From: Mortierella sp. BCC40632
Taxonomy: Eukaryota; Mortierellomycota; Mortierellomycetes; Mortierellales; Mortierellaceae
Direction of reading: 5' to 3'
Assembly: GCA_011634665.1 (NCBI GenBank)
Contig: WAEK01000010.1
Location: 678,001-742,000 of the forward strand
DNA: 64,000 bases
Shown here: one piece after another, positions 40,101 to 50,796 of the stretch
Layout of the letters: each line of letters opens with the position of its first letter
Numbering within the stretch: position 1 is the first letter of the stretch
Notes under the pieces: generated by a model
Databases searched by the model: none
What the model saw: the letters and a program-made list of their open reading frames with translations, nothing else
Told to the model about the DNA's origin: nothing
Translations under genes and position numbers: made by a program

Positions 40101-40191
40101 ACTAAGGGAGGGACTACTTGAGATGAAACGCGATATGAACACTATTCTTAGCGCCCTGCAGCAGCTTCAGGCGCGAGGACAGAACGATTAA
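34181..40191 (+). CDS. Beta-propeller TRP-like cation channel, copy 6 (intact)
   Basis: Exons: 34181-34601, 34699-34774, 34863-34905, 34992-35108, 35199-35229, 35332-35481, 35575-38083, 38187-38465, 38576-38720, 38825-39049, 39175-39319, 39452-39562, 39656-40191; about 1,595 residues, all in phase. The start context is TTCAATGG. Exon 7 is open from its acceptor at 35574 although the first Met in it is not until 35826, so a gene model starting there would be truncated. The propeller has a CNPEC pair before REIPEI. This copy has the shortest S2-S3 loop among the intact copies. The S5-pore linker is 12 residues shorter than in copies 1, 2 and 5 and ends in NNFLGAFTTVYLMM; the turret after the filter is more polar (GEGDKQGTHKN). 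Two AATAAA signals follow the stop, near 40205 and 40282. Confidence 0.88.
38825..39565 (+). repeat. Near-identical tract shared with copy 7 (48747-49487), introns included
   Basis: Exons 10-12 and introns 10-11 of copies 6 and 7 are almost identical; intron 10 shows no difference by eye and intron 11 only two or so. Intron 9 before it and intron 12 after it do not match. This points to a recent conversion event of about 740 bp. Confidence 0.88.
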
Positions 40192-41571
40192 AAAACCTTG
40201 ATAAAATAAATGACTGAGTACATTGGTTCGGGTATGTCAAAGACTTATTCTATCAAGAGATAAACCTCATCCTACACAAACATGAATAAATGAGATGGCA
40301 GAGTAAATTATTTGCATTTGGGATCTACCGGGTACTCATTCACATCAGGATTTCGAAGAACGAGGTCGACCACGGCGTGCAAATGAGAGTGTTGGATATA
40401 GAAGATAGTTAGCAAGCATCAGTCCAAAAGGCGACCGACTCATAGGAGCAATCTTTGCTGGCTCTATTCTTCTTCAGTGCATCCAGTCCTTTGTTCCCCG
40501 GTCGGTATTGGTGTTATCACTTTTTACTGCTCTTCATAAGCTGCACCAACTCTTATCGTTTCACCTCTAACGTGATCAACAATGGGAGCACCACCGAGAG
40601 AAGCGTTTCATATGCATTCTAGTCAAATCGGTAGAGGTTCTTCCGAGAGCCTTTCCAAGTAGAGTACCAAGATCCTTGCTATCTCAGTCTATTTGGTTTG
40701 CTGAAGCAGGAACAGTTGTAACAGGGGGTTTTAGCCTTTTACCTCTCGTTTTTATCTGTATTCTCCGATAAGATGTAAAAGCCTTAGATATGTGGTAAAG
40801 AATCAAACCACTTGTAAGAGTATCAGCGTCAAAAGCAGGAGTGGTACAAGATATTTTCCTGCGCAAAGCGTTGAAGTGAAATGACGAACAAATCCAATCA
40901 CATGAAGGGTTCATGCTTATCAAGTAAGGTCTTTGTCAGCATGATTACCTATGTCTTTATAGGGATGGTGGCAAATTTTCTTCTTTTATCCTTCTCACCC
41001 TGGGTGATCTCTTTTATCCTACTTTTAGCCTGTCTCATTTGACCAAGTTGGTAGGCCTATGCCACAGCCACACAGAAGCAATCCCTCCGCTCTAACTGTT
41101 CCTCCGAGTACTCACTGGGAGCTTTGGGCACCACTAACACTACCAAGTACTGATCCTTTTGTTGAAGTGTAGAGGAAATGTCGCTCTGTAAAAAAATGAG
41201 ATGTAGAGGAGAGGGGGGAGAGGGTAGAAGGAGCATGAGGTTAATATGCAACTCGATTACCCAGCAAGGACTCGACAGGGAGTTTGGTCTATTCTATCCT
41301 AGGGGCAATAGGTATAATGTGTGAGCCTAGACCTGAAGAGGCACTTTTTGCTCAACTCGAATGGAATGATATAGGGTGAACCCCTGGAAGACAGACTCAG
41401 AGTCTTCTGCTCTGTTGGTGAAGCGGATGTCGAGAGCAACGAACATTGATGATACTGTGGGCGGATCATCACACCTTTCCATCACTGCTAGAACAGATCA
41501 ACAAAAACAGTGGAAGGACTGGCTTCAGCACGCTTTGTCTGCTCATTTGCCAGAAAGGTTAGTATGGTGGC

Positions 41572-41573
<2 letters not shown>

Positions 41574-41603
<30 letters not shown>
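41574..41603. repeat. Poly(T)30 tract
   Basis: An uninterrupted T run in the region between copy 6 and the tube-like gene. Confidence 0.95.
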
Positions 41604-41604
<1 letters not shown>

Positions 41605-42129
41605 GAATCTGACACCTTCAACAAGAGCCATCTTTTGATGTAAGCCCCTCAGCTTCTAGTCGCTATTGATAGTTCAGTACTCAGAAGGAGGAGGACACCT
41701 TGCCTCGCCACTCTAGTCTGGACCATTCACATTACTCGCCATCAACTATAGAACATGGAGGGAGAGACGGCGCCCTCGACTCAGAATACTTGGCAAGCCT
41801 ATGCCATTTTCTTCACCTTCATATACGCTATCCTTTTCAAAGTAGTAGCTCTGTGGCCATTCATTGTGTCCACCTTGAACCGAGATGCCTTTAATATAGG
41901 AAAACCTTGCGCCAAGTGCCAAAAAGGGATCAAATCCGCTTGAAATCGGATAATAGGCTACAGCCCTTATTGGCCTTCGGCCATGCTGGCCACACACACT
42001 CCATTCATGCAGAAATACTCCTCACACACCCTCCATTCATGCAGAGGCGCTTTTGTGCGTTCCATTTTTTCACACGCACCACCCATTTTCCTAGTGCACC
42101 CTTGTTTTCTCACACCCTTTCTCTAACGC

Positions 42130-42137
42130 TTATAAAT
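42130..42137 (+). promoter_or_regulatory. TATA-like box of the tube-like gene
   Basis: TTATAAAT lies about 150 bp before the ATG at 42288. This is a plausible spacing for a fungal TATA box plus a 5' leader of about 100 nt. Confidence 0.5.
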
Positions 42138-42287
42138 GCCACCATTTTCTTACAAGCGCACGCCCTCCCCCCCCCCCAACACTTTCAAACAGCATTATTA
42201 TTCCTTACGCTTGGTGCCCATATCAATCCCTCTCTCTGAATACACGGACTAACTCCTTCAACAAATACCACTCCCAGAGTATCCAAA

Positions 42288-42707
42288 ATGGCTACAACGG
42301 CTGATCAGATTGCTAGCTCGTACCCTATCCCCACTTATCGCTTTATTGTCTCACTCGGCGAGGAAAAGATGAATTTTAATGCGGCCAGCGGTTTGGAGTT
42401 GGGTGTCGAGACGAACGAGAAGCCAGGCCAGGGACAACCACTCCAAATTTGCCTTAAACGAGGGGTCGTCAAGGAACAGAAGCACCTTTATAGTTGGATT
42501 AACTCGATCTCACTCAACCAGGTGGAAAAGAAAGACATTTCCATCAGTTTGACAAATGATACAGGAAGCGAGCTTTTGATAACCTGGAGCATCAGTAATG
42601 CCTTCCCTACCAAGTTGACCGCACCCTCCTACGATGCCTCCAGTAATGAAGTCGCAATCGAAGAGTTGTCTCTAGTGGCGGATAAGATAACTGTGGAGTT
42701 TCATTAA
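42288..42707 (+). CDS. Contractile-injection-system / phage tail inner tube protein (gp19, Afp1/Pvc1 type)
   Basis: A single exon of 139 residues. The start ADQIASSYPIPTYRFIVSLG, the central LNQVEKKDISISL and the end region AFPTKLTAPSYDASSNEVAI are signature stretches of the tail-tube family (Pfam Phage_T4_gp19), and specifically of the Afp1/Pvc1 tubes of bacterial extracellular contractile injection systems. In bacteria such proteins stack as hexameric rings to form the tube that the sheath drives into a target cell. Residues 36-52 look shorter than I remember for bacterial members, so a loop may be lost. No signal peptide or membrane segment. The ATG sits in a strong eukaryotic context (CCAAAATGGC), a TATA box precedes it and AATAAA signals follow, so it looks like a fungal gene, not a stray bacterial fragment. 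No sheath, baseplate, spike or ATPase gene is present. Function in the fungus is unknown. Confidence 0.88.
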   Translation: MATTADQIASSYPIPTYRFIVSLGEEKMNFNAASGLELGVETNEKPGQGQPLQICLKRGVVKEQKHLYSWINSISLNQVEKKDISISLTNDTGSELLITWSISNAFPTKLTAPSYDASSNEVAIEELSLVADKITVEFH

Positions 42708-42815
42708 GTTACAGTAGGCTCTGGGAGACAGAATATTCGACAAACCACCACCAACATCGACACCGCACAGACCAGTCGCACTACTGTAGGCTGAGTCAAC
42801 ATCTTGAGCCTCTTA

Positions 42816-42826
42816 AATAAAATAAA
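42816..42826 (+). terminator. Tandem AATAAA polyadenylation signals after the tube-like gene
   Basis: Two overlapping AATAAA hexamers at 42816-42821 and 42821-42826, about 110 nt after the stop codon. Confidence 0.6.
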
Positions 42827-43949
42827 ACCTCAGCAAGTAGAGCCGACATCGAGGGATCAAAAAGCAGCATAACAATGAGTGAATTACCCCTTGACTGCCA
42901 CAAACCAGTTATCACTGATTGCTGTTGCTGACACCGATCAGCCCTCATCCTCAACGAATGCCCATCACATCTCCTCTCTCTCTCTTTCTCTCCTTTCTTT
43001 CCCTCTCCACCCTTCTACAACCTCGGATACTCCTCTTCACTTCCTCCTAATCTCTCTTTCTCATATCCCCTCTTCTCTATCCCCTCCCTCTCTTTTACTG
43101 TCTCCCCTCTCCACCTATCCACTCATCTTTATCATATCCTGACTCTCTATCACGTCCTGTCTCTGCACTCGCTTCATCGCTCTCTCCTTCTCCGGATACA
43201 TCAAACGCGTGGCTGTCACAAGCCCTCCTCTCCATCTCCCCTATATACATCATGTACTCTATCAGCCGGTTGTTCCCCACTCTTACCCCTCACATTTCTC
43301 CACCTCCTACCAATTGCAAACTAAACCATCCTCGCCATCCTCCTGTCTGTCACTGTCTTGTCGTTATCCTCCCTCCGCCTTGTTGATATCCCTCCTTTGC
43401 TCTGGATGAGAGAATGGGCCAACACCGAAGGATGCAACTCCCATCCTAACCCCTCAATACTAGTGCTCACTTAAAATGGGAAGGAGAGTCTTGTCAGCCT
43501 CGCTGTGCGACCAACAGATCAACAGTCTCAGCCCTGTCACTGCGGTAGATGTTACAGCTGCACTTACTTCGACAACTACCAATGGTCCATCTCACTCAAA
43601 CAAGAGATTCATGTTCCTGCCTCAGTCGAAATTGCGTGTGGCATTAAGGATAGAGAGGGCGAGAATGATTAGATCTTATTCCTGGAAATGGGTAGTGTAC
43701 ATTGCCTCCATGGTTCATGAGGCATCAGCATTCCCCCTTGTGCGGGCAGTGGAATCCATCGAATGAGAAAAGTGGCGAGAGAAAGCATGGAACAGGATTA
43801 AGTTTTTTTTAGGTGGTACTAGGACAGAAAAAGCTGTGCCTTCGAGATCGTGGGACTTGAAAGCTGATCCACTCCTCCATTCAAAGCCGTTGCTTCATCT
43901 CCATCTTCATCCTTGCATTACCTCTTCTTGACCCTCATCAGGACCCTCC
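42827..43949. other. Region between tube-like gene and copy 7, with a pyrimidine-rich tract
   Basis: Bases 42960-43150 and, more weakly, up to 43410 are C/T-rich on the plus strand (many CTCTCT and TCCC runs). Open frames through it (42879-43142 and 43209-43409) are compositional. The frame 43476-43766 has no recognisable domain. The usual upstream block of the family is not clear here. Confidence 0.6.
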
Positions 43950-44952
43950 ATGACTGCAACTCCTCCCCCAGCACTCTCCAAGCCGGAGGCAACGGTAGTC
44001 ACTGTCGAGTGTACGCCACCAGAGCCTTCCAAGAGTCAGGAGACGCGTGGAGGTTCTTTTCACCAAGCAGTCAGCACAGAAAACACCCTCAACAAGCCAG
44101 TCAACCAAGCCAGTCAAGACAGTGATAGCAGAGATAAGGCAATTAAAAATCTAGACATTGGTGAACAAGTCGCTGTCGGAGCAGAAGGCGTGTCTACAAC
44201 GAGCTTTCAGCAGGACCCCTCATCCACCTCTTCCATGTCCACTCAGTTGGATACCATCCATGAGTATAACAGCACAGTGAGAATGGTAATCGAGGATAAA
44301 GGATCTCAAGGCAGCCAAATCAGCGAACCACATGCAAATCATTGGACCGATAGGAGCACATGGACTAGACCTTTCGTATCCTTTGACTAGTATGAGGCTC
44401 AGATGCTGAAAGATCTCGACACTCGCTCTTCAGGTAGCTGATACAGGGCCCTCCTGGACAGAGCCTTTCCCACGTCGGTCGCTTCTCTTCAAGTTTCAAT
44501 GTGTAAGCGCTGACCAAAATTTAAAGATCATGATACTGTTAGACTTTTCTTTACTCGATCACCCTTCGATGCTGACGATGCCCCCGATTTTGATGGGTCA
44601 ACCAAGTAAGCAGCGTCAGACTCTGTTAGAATGGACATTTGTTTACATTAGCTTACAACTCACCCCGGCTGTTTTTTATTCATACGGGCATGATAGGAGT
44701 TATGCAAAGCCTATCCCGATTTCGAGGAAATTTTCCCTGGTATGTTGGAGCAGACTACTGAGCCTATTTTATCCAAATTGAGATTCATCTTTAAACTGAC
44801 AGACCAAGGCGTCCTCATACAATAGCTTCACGCTACAAACGCCGATGCTTTGTTGCGGTCTGGACAACTCTACTACTTGACAGTATGCTTTTTGCTCAAC
44901 CATGAAGTCGAGGGAATCAAAGATATTTTCCTTAATCAGCAGGTATGATGTG

Positions 44953-44973
44953 AAAAAAAAAAAAAAAAAAAAA
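44953..44973. repeat. Poly(A)21 in intron 4 of copy 7
   Basis: An A run starting ten bases after the exon 4 donor site. Confidence 0.9.
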
Positions 44974-45404
44974 GCCAGCACAGTCCGTTACCTTAATTTG
45001 TGGATCCATCAGTCATTTACAATGGTCATGTCCTTGGAATAGGTTATCGAACTGGGCCTTTCTCCTAAGAAAGGTGAGACTGTCTGAGTATTTTAAATCG
45101 TGTTCAGATCGCCTACATACCACTCTGTGTGCTAGATCATGCTTTCCCCATCTCGCTCATCTCTCACAATTTTCATCAAATAGGAGAAGCGCTGTTTGTT
45201 AGAGTATTACTAAGAAACCAATTTAGACCAGAACTTTGTTTTGAAGTAAACCAAAAGGACGAACTAAACCCAGGATCTTTCCTGGTCTGCTATGTGGAGC
45301 TGAGCCAAGGTCCACCGAGCGCTACATCGTATGGTACGTTACTTGATTCCATGAAAGATTAACGTCCGGGTAACGTTTTTCAAGAGTCTCTGAACAGATA
45401 TGGA

Positions 45405-45428
45405 TTTTTTTTTTTTTTTTTTTTTTTT
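45405..45428. repeat. Poly(T)24 next to the exon 7 acceptor of copy 7
   Basis: The T run ends seven bases before the exon 7 acceptor AG and may act as a very long polypyrimidine tract. Confidence 0.9.
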
Positions 45429-48400
45429 GGGATAGACTGTATCCTTCCCCGGATCCCTTCACCTGCAAGAGCATTCAACATTTGGCACAGCATTAGTAGC
45501 GAAACGGGTGACGTACAGACCCCAGTGGAGATTAGACAGATTGCAATCTCAGCGTCAGGATCTCATGCTGCAACCATCTCGTCTTCTAGAGATAAGATAT
45601 TCCTTGATCTTTGGGATTTGAAACTATCGGGGACTACTTCCAGTGTCACTTATCCCTTTCATCATTCAGTTTCCAGTGCGTTCACTGTGGTCAATTTCGA
45701 CGCTCAGCATCTCCGTCAAGTCAGACTATCACTGTCAGGAAATGGATCTCAGATTGTTGTTTACATGGCCCTGGAATCTCCTGAAAAGGGGTTCCTTGTC
45801 TTTGAATACCATGGGCACATCCATCAACAACAGACTCAACGCCAGCAAGTGTCTCTACCACTCCAACTTTCAGATCGACAAAGTCAATGTACCAGGCTAC
45901 AGTCGTTCGGTGGACAAGCTTGTTTCATCAATCTCTCCACATCTCAATGGGAGGATGATTCCGAAAGGCTCGTTGCCTGCAATGAACAAGGGTTTAGTGT
46001 TTACAAGGTCACTAGGCAGTGGGAAATGCTTTATCATATCCCTATTCCCCGAATCATAGGCTTATTCACCATCCCACAAGCCTTACTAGTAGCATCGGGG
46101 AGTGTCCTTGCGTTGCAAAAGTCAGTCTATCAAGTGTCCATCTGGGATCTAGCCTCTGGAACCCCAAAACACCTCATCAGCACAACTCTCCCAATTGAAA
46201 ACCTCTTCCTCTCATCGACTGGAGAGACTTTGGGAATTGCTACAAGTGAGGTGGTTTTCCTCTATTCGACAGAGACAGGCAATCTTTTCCAGCAGCTCAT
46301 CACTCCGCTTGACGAGTGGATTGGATTTGTTGGAGGTGACAAAGGCATTTTCGGCGCTAATTGCAAACTATCGTCATTTGAATATTTTGTCATTGACACG
46401 AGGAACATGTATCAGTCGAGAAAGTGCACCAAGTCAGATAATAGCAGCCACCAGATTGTATTGGATCTCAAGATTGGAGCAAACGAAGCCCATGGCAAGT
46501 CAACCTTGGTGGCAAATCATTCTGGATCAAACCTGGAGATTGCTTATCTGGAGGATTTGTCGGCAGGCGCTGAGGACAATTCTCAATGCTCTCTTGACTG
46601 TGAGTCAGATATCAATGAGATCCCTGAGGCCATGTGTGGGACAGAAATACCCTATCCTGGAGGAACAGTTATGATCGAAACAGGTGGATTTTCCCAGGTG
46701 AAGAAGATGGTATTGAGTATCCGCTTCAAAAACGGCACGTCGCGACAATATTGGTGGTCGATATCTAAGTGCTACTTCCTGGAGAAAACGTCGCAGTTAA
46801 TGACAGAGCAAGGGACCTTCAAAGCAATAGTGTTCGCTGTCTGGAAACTTCCACAGTCGCCACAGGAGGAGCTAGAGCTTCTTTTCTATAAGAAACAGGA
46901 AGGTGTGACCAAAGCGCTCAAACTGAGCACATGTTCTCATGGAGGTTACCCAACACTCAGTACCAGTGAAGGCGATATCTTATTCTATCCAGAGAAGTCA
47001 TGTGTGCAATCGGATATATTTAATGTGCTAAAGGTTGTAATTAACAGCATGCCAACAGATTGGTGCACAGAAGCCTCGGATGCCCTAGTCAAGAGCCTTC
47101 ACTCTTTTGTCAACTACTACCCTTCCCCAGACGATCACTCAGAGTCATTGATATCATTAGCATGTAGTTCACGGAATGGATTTACCCATCTTCGAGTCAA
47201 AAAACTCTTGTCACAGTTACTTCTAGCCAGCACCACCGAGTCTACCAACAACTGGATCCCTCTGAGAGCCTACTCGGAAGGGGCCAACCCCATTGGAATC
47301 ATTCTTGAGAAGGTTCGGACAGACCCAACAGCCATCGATCTAGCTCGGATCCTCATCAATTACTGCCTCACCAAAGCAAAAGAGTCCGGTAATATCACCT
47401 ACATTTTGTGCTTACTGGAGTGCATGGATGAACTCACGACCAGACATGCCGATCTAGCACTCCGTATCACCAGAGGATTTGCTTATATTCAATATCACAG
47501 CCAAAACTTTATTGTCAACAACCACAAGATTGCACATCCTCCAACGATCCGTCGCTTCTGGGCTCCTGATGATCGCACCATCTTTGAATGTCGGAATCCG
47601 ATCCTTCAATTGCACTTTTCTAATGAGGAAAGTGGCCCGCCTATTCATAGTTTTGGGAAGGGTGTGTTTATTGCGCCTGTCAATCTACTCTGGTCGTTCG
47701 TCCCAAGAGCCGGGTTTCCGTGTAGTGAATTCCCGTTGGGCGATCCGAATCAAAGATCAACATGGATCCAGACACTCTATCACAGTATCCTATTCAACAT
47801 GAATCCTTTCAGCCATGTTTACATCCAACCTCGCTTCTACAGTCTTGAGATCCTTGACAACCCTGCCACTGAGGCTGTGATCCAGTACAAGTGGTATGTT
47901 CTACAGACTGTTTTGTGTAATGAAAATCCGACTGAAATGTATGATTGACCAAGTTGTCCTGACCTTGTGAAGATTTACTTAATTCTAGGAACACTTATGT
48001 GTTTGCGATTTGGATGATTCGATTTGCAATGCAGTGCGTCTACTCTCTTCTTATTGTGAGTGGTGCTCTGATGCAGGTTTACCACAGAGAGAAAGGCCCG
48101 CTTCTCGGAGTATTCTCTGCGATCGCTGCCCTCTCTTGCGTGTTTCTCTGGCTCGAACTCCTTCAGTGGAGAGAAAGTCGGTATTACGTCCAGTCCAAGG
48201 TTAACGAAGAGGAGAAAAATGATGATGAAAGGGAGAAGGGCAACAGTCCTCGCGCGGGGGTCACTCGATGGATCTCCCGCGTGCTGTTGGTGGTTACAAA
48301 AAAGAGTCAGAAGACCCTCAGAAAAGACCCATTAGACATCCAGAGATCCAAATCTCCATATTTCAGGTATCCTTAATGTTGATGTCATTGTCAATAGTAA

Positions 48401-50191
48401 CGGGTAGCGGTGTACAACGAAAATGAACGTATGAACAAAACGCTCAGTCATCTTCAATCCTTTACTAGGTCTCCGTATAACCTGTTAGATCTGTTCGCTT
48501 ACTTCTATCCACTCATGACAAGTGTCCACCAAATCATCAACACTCTGCACGCAGAAGATGGCGTGGATAATGGTGAAATAACAGCCGACTTTAGTTTCTG
48601 TCTCGTATTTGTGTTTCTCCATCTGGTATGCAAATCAGGGACCATTGGGTGAAAAAGAGGCAATTGAACTACCAGTAAATGAGCGATATCATTTATATGC
48701 TTTAACCACACCTCTAACGAAATTTCATACAAACTACTCCCTATAGCTGGCTGAGCTCCGAGTGAGTGAGACAGTTTGCAAGTACATCACCATTGTGTTT
48801 GGAATCCTCCGTGAGATCAAGGTGTTCTTCCTGGTGCTTGCGACAAGTATGATCTTCTTCACCATTGCCATTGTCCATGTCACCAATGGAGGTGTGAATA
48901 ACTTGGAGGAAGCCAGAGCTAGTTTCCCAAATAACTTTCTTGGAGCCTTCACAACTGTGTACCTGATGATGGTAAGATGCCAGTACCCTTTTGCTCATAC
49001 CTTGGCTTGCAGCTTAGTGAACTGTTGGTTGGCGGATCAAACCCCTGAACTAGCAATATCCTCACTTCTAACTATCGTTTGGATTCCTGACTATAGGGAG
49101 GACGATACGATCCCCTGAACAACGACATGTACCAAGACGGTGAAGGAGATAAACAGGGTACACACAAGAATGGAGCTCTCCTAGCGATGCTGATGGTGTA
49201 CTTTACATTCTCATCGATCCTGATGCTCAATGTGTTGATTGGTGAGTCAAACTGGAAGTGCGGAGCAAACTCTCTGTCGCTGTGTTTGGTAGTTCTGAAT
49301 GGCGCTCCCACAGAACATGAAACGACCTAGTTGACTAATCGACTCTGGTGACTGTGTTTGCATCCCACGATAGCTCTGATCAACAGTGCCTTTGTCAAGG
49401 CTGACGACTCTTGGCGACAGGTGTGGCTCGAGAACAGACTTCGATATGTCGAGAGTGCCGAAAACATGTCGTATCACATCCCTGGTGAGTGCCTATTCTT
49501 CTTTTGCAATCCAAGTTTCTTGTTATTGAAAGTCCATGATGTCACAGAAATTACCGAGGCCATCAGCACATCCCATTTAACTCAAACATGTTAATGAACT
49601 ATTGATCCACTGGGGTTCCAAGGTTTCCGCGAAACATTTGACTGGTTCCCTGACATGGTCTACTACACAGCAACGCCTTATCAGGTGCAGCAGTACTGGT
49701 GGCGAGTAGCAAAGAAAGATGAAGAAATTATCTTTGACGACGAAGCAACTAATGAGTCTTCTGAGCCCACGAATGCTGAGCATGATGTGGTAGGCACTGA
49801 GCTGACAGTGTTGGCGACAAATGCCGCCGTAGGGCCAGAGGGAGAGCTGAGCAAACAGAACCAGACTCTAGTGGAAGGAATATCCGAGATCAAGGAACAG
49901 TTCAATCAGCAGGAACAGCGATTTGACAATCTCAGGATGAGAATGTCGGCGGAATACCAAAAGTCTATTGAAAGGTCGTAGGCGGGTGTTTCTGAGCTAA
50001 GAGAAACGTCAGAGAGTCTACAGAAGGATATTTCAGATCTTCGGTCCGACAACATCAAGCTGAACGAAGGCATGTCAGAGCTGAATGTGAATGTGTCAGA
50101 ACTAAGAGAGGGGCTGTTTGAGCTGAAACGTGATATGCATGCCATTCTCGGGGTCTTGCAGCAGCTCCAAGCGCGAGGACATAGCATTTAA

Positions 50192-50796
50192 AGGATTAGA
50201 TAGAGGCGTCAGCAGAGTTACGTATTGGACAAAGCAAGCTCCCCGACGCGCGTGGCCTTCAAAAGACAGGCCACATTCAATCCAGGGTAGAATGAATAGA
50301 ATAGAGAGACATGGACATTAGACCTCCATTGGACCTAATACAACCCTCAATACTCATAGAAGCGAGACGGACCATGTCTTATGAAAGGGGATATACGAGG
50401 TAGAAAGTATCCAACAAGCACTATTAACCAGCAGTGGGTATGGTGACATGAGCCTCTTTTAATGGACCCTTCCTCTGTATTGAATTCAATTCTCAAGTCT
50501 GTGGTTGCTGTAGGCAATGTCCTCTTTAACTACTCTTTTCACAAGCGGGCAGTACTTTACTCGGTCATCCCAAAGCAAGCACAGTCCACGCTACAATGAA
50601 CAGGTCAGAAGGGGTGTTAACAAAGACATTTTGTACGCGGCTCATTAAACTAGTGGTGACTTTCTCAAAGTCCTGAGTTGTTGGCGAAGCTGAGGGGTTG
50701 AGCTATGATCTGACAGAGACAAGGTCTTTGCATTAGTTTTTTTTGCAGGAACTTAGTGGGTATTTCCAGTTTATTGAATCTCTCCCCCTCACCTTC
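50192..50796. other. 3' flank of copy 7
   Basis: It begins with the GATAGAGG-type post-stop sequence shared with other copies. No gene. A short T run followed by GCAGGA (near 50736-50750) recalls the promoter motif of copies 5 and 6. Homology with the region before copy 9 starts at about 50797. Confidence 0.55.

Larger units (their letters stand above)
40192..42287. other. Region upstream of the tube-like gene
   Basis: It starts with the 3' flank of copy 6 up to about 40650. The stretch 40650-42100 has no counterpart that I recognise elsewhere in the array. It holds a 30-T run (41574-41603), a TGGCC-TTC-GGCCA hairpin (41971-41983) and a 15-bp direct repeat CTCCATTCATGCAGA at 41999-42013 and 42031-42045. 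Small open frames (40684-40923 minus, 41755-41943 plus) are not convincing. Confidence 0.6.
43950..50191 (+). pseudogene. Beta-propeller TRP-like channel, copy 7, two nonsense codons
   Basis: Exon pattern: 43950-44433, 44527-44605, 44697-44739, 44826-44942, 45043-45073, 45184-45333, 45436-47893, 47989-48366, 48469-48625, 48747-48971, 49097-49241, 49374-49484, 49623-50191. Splice phases are all kept. TAG at 44388-44390 replaces a Glu codon in the conserved exon-1 motif (directly before YEAQMLKDL), and TAG at 49979-49981 interrupts the coiled coil. A downstream in-frame ATG in the YEAQM motif could in theory restart translation, and the second stop would remove only about 70 residues of coiled coil, so a shortened channel is not excluded. 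Exon 7 has the CSLDC pair. The S3-S4 stretch has a 4-residue insertion (GVDNGEI region) compared with other copies. Introns 4 and 6 hold long A and T runs. The exon 10-12 block is a recent copy of that in copy 6. Confidence 0.78.

Noticed and set aside
40684..40923. A 79-residue minus-strand frame
   Set aside because: No recognisable domain, and nothing around it supports a gene.
41755..41943. A 62-residue frame with a hydrophobic stretch upstream of the tube-like gene
   Set aside because: Too short and without a family match; one hydrophobic run is expected by chance.
42879..43409. Open frames through the CT-rich region after the tube-like gene
   Set aside because: Their composition follows the pyrimidine-rich DNA (Ser, Leu and Pro runs); there is no domain and no start context.
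43476..43766. A 96-residue frame before copy 7
   Set aside because: No recognisable motif, no counterpart before other copies and no splice support.
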